Origin: Thermotoga sp. SG1
GTDB taxonomy: Bacteria; Thermotogota; Thermotogae; Thermotogales; Thermotogaceae
NCBI RefSeq assembly: GCF_002865985.1
Contig: NZ_LNDD01000001.1
Location: 1 to 64,000, forward strand
Direction: 5' to 3'
Length of the DNA stretch: 64,000 bases
How positions within the stretch are numbered: the stretch's first letter is position 1; the number at the start of each line of letters is the position of its first letter. The position numbers were made by a program, and so were the translations under genes. The notes beneath the pieces are model-generated. The model had not been told where the DNA came from and did no database searches. It saw nothing but the letters and a program-made list of their open reading frames with translations. This document shows positions 44,956-54,127 of this stretch, in pieces.

Positions 44956-46302
44956 ATGTACGATGCCGTAATTATCGGTGGTGGTCCTGGAGGATACGTC
45001 TGTGCCATAAAACTCGCCCAGTTTGGAAAGAAAGTGGCACTCGTGGAAAAAGAGGCTCTTGGTGGAACGTGCACCAACAAAGGGTGTATCCCAACGAAAG
45101 CGATGCTCACGGTATCTCACCTGATGAGTGAAATAAAGGATAAGGCTTCAAAGTACGGATTGAAGATCTCCGGTGTGGAGTTTGATGTCCCCTCCATAAT
45201 GAAGCACGTGGAAAAGAGCGTTCTGATGTCAAGAAAGGGAATAGAGTATCTTATGAAGAAAAACAACGTGGACGTGTTCATGGGAACAGGAGTAATTGAA
45301 AACAGAAACACCGTCGTTGTTGAAGAAACAGGGACAAAACTGGAGACCAAGAACCTTGTTCTTGCACACGGTTCTGTTCCCAGTGTTTTTCCTCCCTTCG
45401 ATGTGGAAGACGTCTGGACAAGCGATGATGTTTTCAATCTGAAAGAATTTCCCAAGTCTCTTCTGATAGTGGGCGGTGGTGTCATAGGTGTGGAGTTTGC
45501 AACGTTCTTCAGCAGTTTTGGAGTGAACGTCATCGTAGTGGAGGTTGCCGATCACATTCTTCCCTACGAAGACGTAGACGTGGCAGAAGAAGTCAAAAAA
45601 TCTCTAAAACGAAATGGCGTGAAAATCCTCGAAAAAGCAAAGATAACTTCACTGAAGAAAATAGAGAGTGGTTTTGAAGCAACCCTGGAAACGGGAGAGA
45701 CGCTGGAGGCAGAAAAGGTTCTGCTTGCTGTGGGAAGAAAGCCAAACATTCCAGAGGACGTGAAGGCCCTCGGAGTGGAAATAAAAAGAGGTGTTGTGAC
45801 CGACAGGAAAATGAGAACGAACATCGAGGGGGTCTACGCGATAGGGGACATCCGCGGAGAGATCATGCTGGCACACGTTGCCATGTACGAAGGAATAGTT
45901 GCTGCAAAAAACATAGCAGAGATGGAAGAAGAGATGGATTACTCGGCAGTTCCGAACATAATATTCTCCTCACCGGAAGTGGCCTCAGTTGGTTTGAAGG
46001 AAAAAGATGTGAATCCGGAAGAAGTTGTGATCTCCAAGTTTCCCGTGTCTGCCAACGGTAGAGCAAGAACGATGCTGGAAAACATCGGGTTCGTCAAAGT
46101 CGTTGCCGACAAAAACGGTGTTGTCCTTGGAATGAGCATCGTTTCTCCATCGGCAACGGATATGATCATGGAAGGGGTCATAGCGGTGAAATACAAAATG
46201 AAGGCAGAAGACCTCGAAAAGGCCATTCATCCCCATCCAACACTCACCGAAACGATCCTTGGAGCCCTGGAGGGAGTCTCAGGAAAGCCCATTCATCTGT
46301 GA
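44956..46302 (+). CDS. lpdA: Dihydrolipoamide dehydrogenase (E3)
   Basis: A 448-residue flavoprotein disulfide reductase. Motifs: GGGPGGYVCAIKLAQFG (FAD), redox pair in GGTCTNKGCIPTKAM, NAD motif IVGGGVIGVEFATFFSSFG, and the C-terminal active-site HPHPTLTE. No E1, E2 or glycine-cleavage gene is near, so its partner here may be the AhpD-like protein, as E3 supports AhpD in mycobacteria (family knowledge; link inferred). It overlaps the convergent DNA glycosylase gene by 24 nt. Confidence 0.93.
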   Translation: MYDAVIIGGGPGGYVCAIKLAQFGKKVALVEKEALGGTCTNKGCIPTKAMLTVSHLMSEIKDKASKYGLKISGVEFDVPSIMKHVEKSVLMSRKGIEYLMKKNNVDVFMGTGVIENRNTVVVEETGTKLETKNLVLAHGSVPSVFPPFDVEDVWTSDDVFNLKEFPKSLLIVGGGVIGVEFATFFSSFGVNVIVVEVADHILPYEDVDVAEEVKKSLKRNGVKILEKAKITSLKKIESGFEATLETGETLEAEKVLLAVGRKPNIPEDVKALGVEIKRGVVTDRKMRTNIEGVYAIGDIRGEIMLAHVAMYEGIVAAKNIAEMEEEMDYSAVPNIIFSSPEVASVGLKEKDVNPEEVVISKFPVSANGRARTMLENIGFVKVVADKNGVVLGMSIVSPSATDMIMEGVIAVKYKMKAEDLEKAIHPHPTLTETILGALEGVSGKPIHL

Positions 46303-46938
46303 ATAAAAACACTCTTTATTCAACGGACACTCTCCGCATTTTGGTTTTTTGCTACAGAATCTTTTGGCGTGTTCCACTATGAGACCGTGCAGTTCCTGAT
46401 AGAGGAAAACATCGGGCGGATAGTAAGACATGAAGAGTTTCTGTATTTCGTCGTAGTCTTTCAACTCGATGTTGAAAATACGCAACAGAAGCCTTTTAGT
46501 GTAACTGTCGACAACGAAGATGGGTTTCTCAAGGGCATAGAGCAGTATGGCATCGGCTGTTTCTTTGCCGATGCCTTTTATTTTTAAAAGCAACTCTCGA
46601 AGATTCTCTAGAGGCATTTCTCTCAGAAGTTCCAAGTTGAAGTTGTATTCTTTCAAAAACTCAAGCAGGGTCTTCAATCTCTCAGCCTTTATGTTGAAAA
46701 ATCCCGCAGGTTTTATGAGATGTGCTATCCTTTCAGTGGAGAGGGAGGACAGTTTTCTTAGAATATCGTTCTTTCCGAGAGTTTTTTCTATGTTCTTCAT
46801 TGCGCGCTCGACGTTTTTCCAGTTTGTGTTCTGGGTGAGAATGGCGGTCACCATGATTTCTTCGGGTGTTCCCGGCCACCATTTACCGACCGAACCGTGG
46901 ATCGATCTCAGTTTCTCATAGAGTTTTTCCAGTTTCAT
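46279..46938 (-). CDS. HhH-GPD DNA glycosylase, endonuclease III family (MpgII-like)
   Basis: A 219-residue base-excision repair protein. The helix-hairpin-helix is LLKIKGIGKETADAILL, the catalytic Asp lies in FVVDSYTKR, and the C-terminal [4Fe-4S] motif is C-x6-C-x2-C-x5-C. The Lys that gives endonuclease III its lyase activity (GxGxKTA) is replaced by Glu (GIGKETA), so it should be a monofunctional glycosylase. A T. maritima protein of this family, MpgII, removes 3-methyladenine and 7-methylguanine. The ATG at 46938 has no ribosome site and follows TATAAT by 7 nt, so its message may be leaderless. Confidence 0.87.
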   Translation of the reverse strand: MKLEKLYEKLRSIHGSVGKWWPGTPEEIMVTAILTQNTNWKNVERAMKNIEKTLGKNDILRKLSSLSTERIAHLIKPAGFFNIKAERLKTLLEFLKEYNFNLELLREMPLENLRELLLKIKGIGKETADAILLYALEKPIFVVDSYTKRLLLRIFNIELKDYDEIQKLFMSYYPPDVFLYQELHGLIVEHAKRFCSKKPKCGECPLNKECFYSQMNGLS

Positions 46939-46941
46939 ACT

Positions 46942-46951
46942 TAAAATTATA
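46942..46951. promoter_or_regulatory. Overlapping divergent -10 elements
   Basis: The 27-base gap between the glycosylase and nitroreductase genes holds TATAAT on the minus strand (46946-46951) and TAAAAT on the plus strand (46942-46947). The minus element predicts a start of transcription at or next to the glycosylase ATG. Confidence 0.45.
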
Positions 46952-46965
46952 ACGGGGGTGATTCT

Positions 46966-47466
46966 ATGAGCATCGTATACAAACGAAGGAGCATCAGAAA
47001 ATACCAGAAAAAGGACGTACCAGACGAACTGGTAAAAGAAGTCATAAGGGCGGCCATGCACGCACCTTCTGCCTGCAACCAGCAGCCCTGGCACTTTGTT
47101 GTGATCAAAGATGCCGAGACCAGGAAGAAAGTGGCGGAGATACATCCTCATGCAAAGATGATACTGGAGGCACCGGTTGCCATTCTGGTTTGCGGAGATC
47201 CCTCTCTTGAAAAGTGCAAGGGGTTCTGGGTTCAGGACTGTTCTGCTGCGGTGGAAAATCTCCTTTTGAGAGCGGCAGAACTCGGCCTTGGTGCTGTGTG
47301 GTGCGGTGTGTATCCGAGAGAAGACAGGGTGAAAAGTTTCCAGAAACTTCTTGGAATACCGGATCATGTGATCCCCTTTGCACTCGTTCCTATGGGATAT
47401 CCTGCAGAGCAACCCATCTTAGAGGACAGGTTCAAGCCCGAGAGGATCCACTACGAAAAATGGTAA
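46966..47466 (+). CDS. Nitroreductase-family FMN protein
   Basis: A 166-residue, short nitroreductase. FMN-binding RRSIRKYQKKDVPDE at the N-terminus, AMHAPSACNQQPWHFVVI and GLGAVWCGVYPRED in the middle. This family uses NAD(P)H to reduce nitro compounds, quinones or flavins. ATG follows GGGGGTGATT. Its true substrate is not known. Confidence 0.88.
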   Translation: MSIVYKRRSIRKYQKKDVPDELVKEVIRAAMHAPSACNQQPWHFVVIKDAETRKKVAEIHPHAKMILEAPVAILVCGDPSLEKCKGFWVQDCSAAVENLLLRAAELGLGAVWCGVYPREDRVKSFQKLLGIPDHVIPFALVPMGYPAEQPILEDRFKPERIHYEKW

Positions 47467-47506
47467 CAAACATTAACAAAAAGAGCCACCATCTTAGAAT
47501 CTCCAT

Positions 47507-47558
47507 CAACAATTTATTGAGATGTAACTCATAATACCACAACATATTGTGGTATAAT
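47507..47558 (+). promoter_or_regulatory. nrdGD promoter with NrdR boxes
   Basis: The inverted repeat TACCACAA-CATA-TTGTGGTA (47535-47554) fits the NrdR box of Thermotogales and overlaps the -10 TATAAT (47553-47558). A weaker copy (11 of 16 positions) is at 47507-47522, 30 bp upstream, matching the paired-box arrangement of NrdR targets. NrdR would repress the operon when dATP is high. Confidence 0.75.
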
Positions 47559-47590
47559 CTCCTCAGAACCCGCCGAAAGGGGGATCTTCC

Positions 47591-48136
47591 TTGTACATAA
47601 ACAGAATCGGTACTCTCCGGGATCATCCAGATCTCTACGGGGTGTCTGTTTACTTTCAAGGTTGTGATGCAAAGCCCAAGTGTCACATGTGCCACAATCC
47701 GGAAACGTGGTACCTCTCTGAGAGATTCAAAAGAGATCCAGAAGATGTGGTGAAAACCATCGACGAGAAACTCTCAGATCTTCTGAGGTACTTTCCAAAG
47801 GTTGCACTCGTTCTTCTGGGTGGTGAGCCCCTTGCGCCTTACAACAGGGAGGATGCTCTTTTTCTTTCGAAGACCTTCAAAGAAAAGTTCAAGAACAGAC
47901 TGGTCGTTGTTCTTTTCACCTGGAGACTTCCAAAAGACATCGTGAAAGAGAACCTTCTAAAATACGTTCAGTACGTGGATGAATTTGTCATGGGAAGATA
48001 CCTTCACACCTATCGCAGAGAAGGCTTTCCTGCTTCCCAAAATCAACTTCACGTAAACAGAGAAACCTTTGAGAAGATGATCAGTGCTGTGAAGAGGAGG
48101 GAACATCATGGTAGTTCGTTATTCGTTCGAAAGTGA
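47591..48136 (+). CDS. nrdG: Anaerobic ribonucleotide reductase activating protein (radical SAM)
   Basis: A 181-residue activase that creates the glycyl radical on NrdD. The cysteine motif is GCDAKPKCHMCHNP, i.e. C-x5-C-x2-C rather than the C-x3-C-x2-C of most radical SAM enzymes; the glycine-rich SAM region is VALVLLGGEPLAP. A TTG start follows AAGGGGGAT. It overlaps nrdD by 29 nt, so the two are translationally coupled. Confidence 0.88.
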   Translation: MYINRIGTLRDHPDLYGVSVYFQGCDAKPKCHMCHNPETWYLSERFKRDPEDVVKTIDEKLSDLLRYFPKVALVLLGGEPLAPYNREDALFLSKTFKEKFKNRLVVVLFTWRLPKDIVKENLLKYVQYVDEFVMGRYLHTYRREGFPASQNQLHVNRETFEKMISAVKRREHHGSSLFVRK

Positions 48137-50060
48137 TTTCGAAGAGTTGTTGAAGGAACTCCTTTCCAGATACGGCTACGAGATGTTCCAGATGGATGGC
48201 CTGGGTGATCAACTGGATGTGGTGAAATTCACAGAAAACTTCGTAAAGCAAGGAATCATCGAATCCACCATCGACGCTAATGCAAACGTCAGGGTTACCA
48301 ACATCAGCACTTATTTCATCGAGATCTCAAAACCTCACACCTACCTGTACTCACTCTACAGAATCTGGCAGAAGATGAAGGAGATGTACGGCAAAAGCGT
48401 AGCAGACGAGTTCGTAGAGTCACAGATAAACGGTGCCATATACCTTCACGACAGGCACCATGCAGCACTCATGCCTTATTGTTTTGCCTACACCTTGAAG
48501 CCGATCGTGGAGAGGGGGCTTCCCTTCATAAAGACGATAAAGTCCGAGCCAGCAAAACATCTTTCCACGTTTATTCAGCATGTGATACAGTTTGTCATGT
48601 TCGCCTCGAATCAGAGTTCAGGAGCGGTTGGCCTTCCTGACTTTTTCGTGTGGATGTGGTATTTCGTCAAGAAAGACCTTGAAGAGGAAATCATTCCAAA
48701 GGACAAACTGGACTGGTACATCGAGCAGCACTTCCAGATACTCACCTACTCTCTGAACCAGCCGATCAGAACAACACAGTCTCCATACACGAACTTCACC
48801 TACCTTGACAGAAACTACATAAAGGCCATCTTCGAAGGTGAAAGATACCCAGATGGCTCTCTGATCACGGATCATGTGGAGGACATAATAAAACTTCAAA
48901 AGCACTATTGGGAGTGGGTGTCAAAGGAAAGAGAACGTCAGATGTTCACCTTCCCGGTTCTGACTGCAAGCCTTCTCTACAAAGATGGAAAGTTCCTCGA
49001 TGAAGACAGTGCCCGTTTCATAAACAGAGTGAACATGAAATGGCAAGACACGAACTGGTACATCTCCGACTCAATCGACGCGGTGGCCTCTTGCTGCAGA
49101 CTCACCTCTTCCACACAGACGCTGAAGAAATTTTCTCTCTCCAGTGAAAATGAGAAACTCAAGGGAAGAATGAACTCCATCGGTGGCTCAGACCTGAACA
49201 TAGGATCTTTCAAAGTCATCACTATCAACCTTCCAAGGATCGCTCTCGAAAGCAAAGGAGACAAAGACAGGTTCCTTCAGATACTGAAACGAAGAGTTGA
49301 TCTTGTCAAGAAGTCACTTGCTTCGATCAGGGAGATCATAAAAGAGAGAATATCAGAAGGTCTTCTTCCTCTCTACGAGAACGAACTCATGCTTTTGAGC
49401 AGGCAGTACGGAACGATCGGTATCACCGGTGTGTGGGAGAGCGCCACTATCATGGGTTTGACAACAGAAGACGTCGACGGCCTCAAATACACGAAAGAAG
49501 GAGAAAGATTCGTGAACACCGTCCTCGATCTGATAAGAGAAGAGGCAGAAAAAGGGTACAGCGAATACGGCTTCACCTTCAACATAGAACAGGTTCCGGC
49601 AGAGAAAGCCGCGGTGACACTTGCACAGAAAGATAGATTTCTCTTTGGTGAAAAACAACCGTTTGAGATTTACTCCAACCAATGGGTACCGCTTGCCGCA
49701 AACACCGATGTTTTGAACAGAATACGCTACTCTGGCATGTGGGACAGAAAGGTCAGCGGCGGAGCGATCCTTCATATCAACCTTGGAGAACCTTTCAAAA
49801 CGGAAGAGGAATCCTTCAACATGGTGAAGATGATCGCCGACATGGGTGTGATGTACTTTGCGTTCAACACGAAGATCAGCGTCTGCGAACACAACCATGC
49901 GTTCTACGGAGAAAGATGTCCCGTCTGTGGAAAAAAGAAGGTAGATGAGTACGTGAGGATCGTTGGGTATCTTGTTCCTGTCTCGGCCTTCAACAAAGAA
50001 AGAAGAGAGATAGAATATCCCAGAAGACAATTCTACAGTTCAACGATCGTGAGAAAGTGA
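48108..50060 (+). CDS. nrdD: Anaerobic ribonucleoside-triphosphate reductase (class III)
   Basis: A 650-residue glycyl-radical enzyme making deoxynucleotides without oxygen. No ATP-cone is seen at the N-terminus. Active-site cysteines are in VASCCRLTSS; the finger loops with GAVGLPD and NIEQVPAEKAA are recognisable. The C-terminal zinc site is CEHN...ERCPVCGKKK and the glycyl-radical loop RIVGYLVPVSAF. The T. maritima enzyme has a crystal structure in which the radical cysteine is not pre-positioned. GAGGAGGG precedes the ATG; a terminator follows 6 bases after the stop. Confidence 0.93.
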   Translation: MVVRYSFESDFEELLKELLSRYGYEMFQMDGLGDQLDVVKFTENFVKQGIIESTIDANANVRVTNISTYFIEISKPHTYLYSLYRIWQKMKEMYGKSVADEFVESQINGAIYLHDRHHAALMPYCFAYTLKPIVERGLPFIKTIKSEPAKHLSTFIQHVIQFVMFASNQSSGAVGLPDFFVWMWYFVKKDLEEEIIPKDKLDWYIEQHFQILTYSLNQPIRTTQSPYTNFTYLDRNYIKAIFEGERYPDGSLITDHVEDIIKLQKHYWEWVSKERERQMFTFPVLTASLLYKDGKFLDEDSARFINRVNMKWQDTNWYISDSIDAVASCCRLTSSTQTLKKFSLSSENEKLKGRMNSIGGSDLNIGSFKVITINLPRIALESKGDKDRFLQILKRRVDLVKKSLASIREIIKERISEGLLPLYENELMLLSRQYGTIGITGVWESATIMGLTTEDVDGLKYTKEGERFVNTVLDLIREEAEKGYSEYGFTFNIEQVPAEKAAVTLAQKDRFLFGEKQPFEIYSNQWVPLAANTDVLNRIRYSGMWDRKVSGGAILHINLGEPFKTEEESFNMVKMIADMGVMYFAFNTKISVCEHNHAFYGERCPVCGKKKVDEYVRIVGYLVPVSAFNKERREIEYPRRQFYSSTIVRK

Positions 50061-50066
50061 AGTGCG

Positions 50067-50090
50067 CCCCGCCATCGGCGGGGTATTTTT
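50067..50090 (+). terminator. Terminator of nrdGD
   Basis: CCCCGCC-ATC-GGCGGGG stem-loop, then TATTTTT. Confidence 0.95.
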
Positions 50091-50094
50091 GTGG

Positions 50095-50100
50095 TACAAT
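50095..50100 (+). promoter_or_regulatory. Extended -10 of the Prx-nitroreductase gene
   Basis: TGG-TACAAT at 50092-50100, just after the nrdGD terminator and 42 bases before the gene; its -35 would fall inside the terminator stem. Confidence 0.45.
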
Positions 50101-50141
50101 AATTATTGAGAATTAGTTTCAACTTTCTGGAGGTGAGTACC

Positions 50142-51107
50142 ATGAGAGTGAAACCTTTCGAACTTCTGACGGACGAAGGAAAGCCTTTCACCCATGTCGA
50201 TCTTTATGGAAAGTACACGATCCTATTTTTCTTCCCAAAGGCAGGAACGAGTGGTTGCACAAGAGAGGCCGTTGAATTTTCCAGGGAAAACTTCGAAAAA
50301 GCCCAGGTTGTGGGCATTTCAAGGGATAGTGTTGAGTCTCTGAAAAGGTTCAGAGAGAGAAACAACCTGAAGATCGTTCTTCTTTCAGACCCAGAAGGAG
50401 AACTCCACGAATTCTTCAACGTTCTAGAAAACGGAAAAACAGTGAGATCCACGTTCATTCTGGACAGATGGGGGTTTGTGAGAAGAGAGTGGAGAAAGGT
50501 GAAGGTCGAAGGACACGTTCAGGAAGTGAAAGAGACACTTGATCAAATGCTAAAAGAAGACCTTTCACTCAACAGACACATAGAATGGAGAAGGGCAAGA
50601 AGGGCTTTAAAGAAAGACAGGATACCAAGGGACGAGATAGAAACACTCATAAGGGCTGCACACCTTGCTCCATCCTGTATGAACAACCAACCCTGGAGAT
50701 TTGTCGTGGTGGACAACGAAGATGTTCTCAGAAGATTACACGAAGCTCTGCCGGGTGGAAACTACTGGATGAAAAACGCCCCCGTTCTGATAGCAGTCCA
50801 CAGCAAAAGAGATTTCGACTGTGTTCTCTCGGACAACAGGGAGTATTTCCTATTCGACACAGGCCTTGCTGTTGGTAACCTTCTTGTTCAGGCAACACAG
50901 ATGGGACTTGTGGCACATCCCGTCGCAGGCTACGATCCTGTGAAGGTAAAAGAGATTCTTGGGATACCAGAAGACCATGTCCTTATAACTCTGATCGCTG
51001 TGGGGTATCTGGGAGACGAAAACGAACTTTCAGAGAAACACAGGGAAATTGAACACTCAGAAAGGGTGAGAAAAGATCTTTCCGAGATTGTAAGATGGAA
51101 TCTCTAA
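50142..51107 (+). CDS. Peroxiredoxin-nitroreductase fusion protein
   Basis: A 321-residue two-domain protein. Residues 1-140 are a Bcp-type peroxiredoxin with the peroxidatic Cys in [11 protein letters not shown]; the usual resolving Cys five residues later is Val, so it is 1-Cys-like. Residues ~155-321 are an FMN nitroreductase ([48 protein letters not shown]). The T. maritima homologue was described as a Prx-Ntr hybrid; the flavin domain may regenerate the peroxidase. ATG 50142 follows GGAGGTGAGTACC. The stop overlaps the convergent ABC permease by 4 nt. Confidence 0.92.
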   Translation: MRVKPFELLTDEGKPFTHVDLYGKYTILFFFPKAGTSGCTREAVEFSRENFEKAQVVGISRDSVESLKRFRERNNLKIVLLSDPEGELHEFFNVLENGKTVRSTFILDRWGFVRREWRKVKVEGHVQEVKETLDQMLKEDLSLNRHIEWRRARRALKKDRIPRDEIETLIRAAHLAPSCMNNQPWRFVVVDNEDVLRRLHEALPGGNYWMKNAPVLIAVHSKRDFDCVLSDNREYFLFDTGLAVGNLLVQATQMGLVAHPVAGYDPVKVKEILGIPEDHVLITLIAVGYLGDENELSEKHREIEHSERVRKDLSEIVRWNL

Positions 51108-52114
51108 TCCTCCTTTCTCAGGATGAGAGAAGAAGTGTAGAAAACAAAGACAAGACCCGCACCAAACATGATGGAGACGGTGAAAAGATACCTAGTGAAC
51201 GGAAAGATCTCAAAGCCAAGTGAGTATCTGATGACCTCCACACCGTACTTCACCGGAAGAAAGAGAGCAACTGTTCTCAGATAAGCGGGAAGGAACGAGA
51301 TCGGAAAGTAAACTCCTGAAAGGAACATCATTATGGTGAACAGGATAATGGAAACCTGTGTTGTAACCTCTGATTTTTTGAACAGAATAGAAATCAGAGC
51401 ACCGAATGCTATAAAACACAGAACAGAACTCATGACTGACAGCAAAAATAAAGGGACGTTCAACTCGTATCTGGCTTTGAAGAGAAGCACTCCAAGGATC
51501 ATTATGATAGTTGTGCTCAAGATGCCGTACGCCATCCTTGCCGATACAAGACCAAAGACAAAAGAAAAGTTTCCAACGGGTGTTGCCCTGAGTCTTTTCA
51601 GAAATCCTCTCTCCCGATAGTGAGAAAACACATCCACCGTGCCAAAAAGCCCGATGGAGAGCAAAGAGATGGCTATAACACCCGTGAGAGTGTAATCGAA
51701 GGCCGCGAGTTGCCTTGTGGTTTCCAAAGGTTTCTTTTTCACCACGATCACAGGATTCAGCCCGTTGAGGAGCCGTTCTACCTTGTTTTTGAGTGACATC
51801 TCCCAGGAATCAAGAAGAGATTGGTAGTATTCGTCCGTGGTGTTTCTTATGAAGACGATTCTGTCTCTCTCCACCACGGCCACTTCATGATAGTAACCTT
51901 CCACTTCCTCCAGAGAAAGGTACACGTCCCCAAAGTCTGAAAGATCGTATTCGACAGCCACAACGGCCGTCTTCACCGACTCTCCAGATCCACCGAAGAT
52001 GAAGCCAAATATCAAAAGAAACATCACAGGAAAAGCAACGCTGAAAAAAGTGGCGATTCTGTCCCTCCACGATTCTTTCCACATCGCCGAAAAGAGCGAG
52101 AGAAATTCACTCAA
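51104..52114 (-). CDS. ABC-2 type exporter permease (second)
   Basis: A 336-residue membrane protein. One N-terminal helix, an extracytoplasmic region of ~140 residues, then five helices ([16 protein letters not shown] onward) in the ABC-2/YhgE pattern. A TTG start lies inside the end of the upstream permease gene (8-nt overlap). It is the last gene of the ABC exporter operon. Confidence 0.85.
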   Translation of the reverse strand: MSEFLSLFSAMWKESWRDRIATFFSVAFPVMFLLIFGFIFGGSGESVKTAVVAVEYDLSDFGDVYLSLEEVEGYYHEVAVVERDRIVFIRNTTDEYYQSLLDSWEMSLKNKVERLLNGLNPVIVVKKKPLETTRQLAAFDYTLTGVIAISLLSIGLFGTVDVFSHYRERGFLKRLRATPVGNFSFVFGLVSARMAYGILSTTIIMILGVLLFKARYELNVPLFLLSVMSSVLCFIAFGALISILFKKSEVTTQVSIILFTIMMFLSGVYFPISFLPAYLRTVALFLPVKYGVEVIRYSLGFEIFPFTRYLFTVSIMFGAGLVFVFYTSSLILRKED

Positions 52115-53189
52115 CTACCATCACCCGCCTCCAGTTCAACGAAAAGAGGACAAGAGACACGACAATCCAGAGGATAGGAACCAGAAAGTGATTTGTGTAA
52201 GCCATTTTGTAACCAAGACACCCTCTCAAATAGTCCACAAGGTAGGTCGCTGGATTTCCAACAACGATCGCCTTCAGCGGCCAGGAGATGTTTGAAACAT
52301 CGAAGTAGAACCCTCCCATGAACATGAACACCTGATTGAAGACCTGGGAAGCAGCGTTCAGTGCAGAAAAACTTTTAAAAAGAGAAACCATGAGCAAAGA
52401 AACACTCAGAAACGTCAAAAAGGAAATCACTGTTCCGATCAGAAAGGAAGAACCAGAAACTGAAACTCCGTACAGTATCTTCGCAAAGACGATTATAAGG
52501 GAAGAAGATATCACCATCGCAAAAAAGCCGCAGGTTATGGTCGAAATGAGATAGTGATAGCTTTTCAGATGAGAGGCGAAGAACCTTTTCATAACACCCT
52601 GTTCCCTATGAAGGGCGATCTGGTATGGAACGGTGAAAAGACCTACGGACATCACACCCACAAGCAGTATGGCAGGAAACACGTAGTGTGAATAGTTGAA
52701 ATCTTGCTTTTCTTTCCTTCTGTACTCCACCTTCACCTCGCTTGCTTTTCTGATGTAGAGATCGAGTGACTCCAAGATGTTCGCCACAACGTTTGCAAGG
52801 ATCACAGATTCCCTTCTTTCTGGAGCGTAGAGAACCTCCACTTCAACCGGCACGGAAAGTTTCGTTCTGGAAAGAAGAAGCGCTCTTGTAAAAATAAAGT
52901 CAAAACTCTCAGGCAAAACGATGCACACATCTACTTTTCCATACTTCAGATCCTGCTCTACATCCTTCACTTCGACGACTTCTATGCCGGAGGGAAGGCT
53001 TCTGAGGACACTCTCCAGCGTTTCACTTTTTCCCACAACACCGATTTTCAGGTTCATGTTCGAACCCATGTTCCCGAAAATCGACACAAGGATCAGATAG
53101 AGAAGCAGCGGAAACAGAAAGTTCCAGAAGATAGCGCCTTTGTCTCTGAAGTAGTCGTTCTTGAGAATGGAAACAATCAGAGCCTTCAT
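52107..53189 (-). CDS. ABC-2 type exporter permease (first)
   Basis: A 360-residue membrane protein with the same topology as its downstream partner: one N-terminal helix (GAIFWNFLFPLLLYLILVSIFG), a soluble region of ~150 residues, then five or six helices. ATG 53189 overlaps the ATPase gene by 4 nt. The two permeases probably form a heterodimer exporting a drug, lipid or peptide. Confidence 0.85.
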   Translation of the reverse strand: MKALIVSILKNDYFRDKGAIFWNFLFPLLLYLILVSIFGNMGSNMNLKIGVVGKSETLESVLRSLPSGIEVVEVKDVEQDLKYGKVDVCIVLPESFDFIFTRALLLSRTKLSVPVEVEVLYAPERRESVILANVVANILESLDLYIRKASEVKVEYRRKEKQDFNYSHYVFPAILLVGVMSVGLFTVPYQIALHREQGVMKRFFASHLKSYHYLISTITCGFFAMVISSSLIIVFAKILYGVSVSGSSFLIGTVISFLTFLSVSLLMVSLFKSFSALNAASQVFNQVFMFMGGFYFDVSNISWPLKAIVVGNPATYLVDYLRGCLGYKMAYTNHFLVPILWIVVSLVLFSLNWRRVMVVE

Positions 53190-54058
53190 TCTCTCAAATC
53201 CCTGCCTGTGAGTTTCAGAAAGACGTCTTCGAGGTTGGGTTTTCTTATCACTATGTTCGAGACATTCCATCTTCTCAAAAGTTCTTTTATGAGGTCTTCG
53301 GGAGTGTCTGTCTCAACAACGTAATGACCGTCTTTTTTCTCCAGATATTTCACATCCACGTTCTGATCACTGTCGAATTCAACTACGGTTTTCAACCCGG
53401 AAGAGTTTATGAGGGAAGACGGCGATCCTTCTGCTATGATCTTTCCGTGGTCCATTATGCAAACGTGATCGGAGAGTTTTTCTGCTTCTTCCATGTAGTG
53501 AGTTGTGAGAAAGATCGTTTTTCCCTGATTTTTGAAGTGTTCTATGACGCTCCAGATCTGTCTTCTTGCCTGTGGATCAAGCCCTGTTGTTGGCTCATCT
53601 AGGAACACGATCTCAGGATCGTTGATGAAGGCAACGGCAACAGCCAGTCTCTGAAGTTGACCTCCAGAGAGTGTCTTAACTCTTCTTCTTTCGATCTTTT
53701 CCATTTGAAATAGATCCACCACCTCTGACAGTTTCAGCCCTTTTCCGTAAAGGCCACGGAAGAGTTTCAGCGTTTCCAGAACGGTAAGGTTGTCGAAAAA
53801 AGCACTTTTCTGAAGACACACACCGATTTTTCTTTTGGTTTCACTGTCTAGAGACTCTTTCTTTTCCCCGAAATAGTAGATCTCCCCCTCATCTTTCTTT
53901 CTGAGACCCTCAAGGATTTCCACAGTTGTGGTCTTTCCAGCACCGTTGGGGCCAAGAAGGGAAAAAACAGTCCCGCGTTCCACTGTGAAACTTATTCCAT
54001 CTACCGCTTTCACATCACCATAGTACTTCTTGAGGTTTACAACCTTCAGAATTTCCAA
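53186..54058 (-). CDS. ABC exporter ATP-binding protein
   Basis: A 290-residue DrrA/CcmA-type ATPase. Walker A GPNGAGKTTTVEIL, signature LSGGQLQRLAVAVAF, Walker B EIVFLDEPTTGLD, switch His TTHYMEEAE, and a C-terminal extension with a regulatory-looking alpha/beta segment. A TTG start (54058) is chosen because AAAGGAGGG lies 6 nt ahead; upstream in-frame ATGs lack a site. It heads the three-gene exporter operon and is divergent from the TauE/SafE gene. Confidence 0.88.
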   Translation of the reverse strand: MEILKVVNLKKYYGDVKAVDGISFTVERGTVFSLLGPNGAGKTTTVEILEGLRKKDEGEIYYFGEKKESLDSETKRKIGVCLQKSAFFDNLTVLETLKLFRGLYGKGLKLSEVVDLFQMEKIERRRVKTLSGGQLQRLAVAVAFINDPEIVFLDEPTTGLDPQARRQIWSVIEHFKNQGKTIFLTTHYMEEAEKLSDHVCIMDHGKIIAEGSPSSLINSSGLKTVVEFDSDQNVDVKYLEKKDGHYVVETDTPEDLIKELLRRWNVSNIVIRKPNLEDVFLKLTGRDLRE

Positions 54059-54127
54059 ACGTATCCCTCCTTTGAACATAATGCTATCATAACTACTGTG
54101 ATACATCAAAAGAGGAGGTGCCTGACT

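Noticed and set aside
46939-47412. Extension of the DNA glycosylase to 47412
   Set aside because: It is antisense to the nitroreductase gene and does not resemble any glycosylase.
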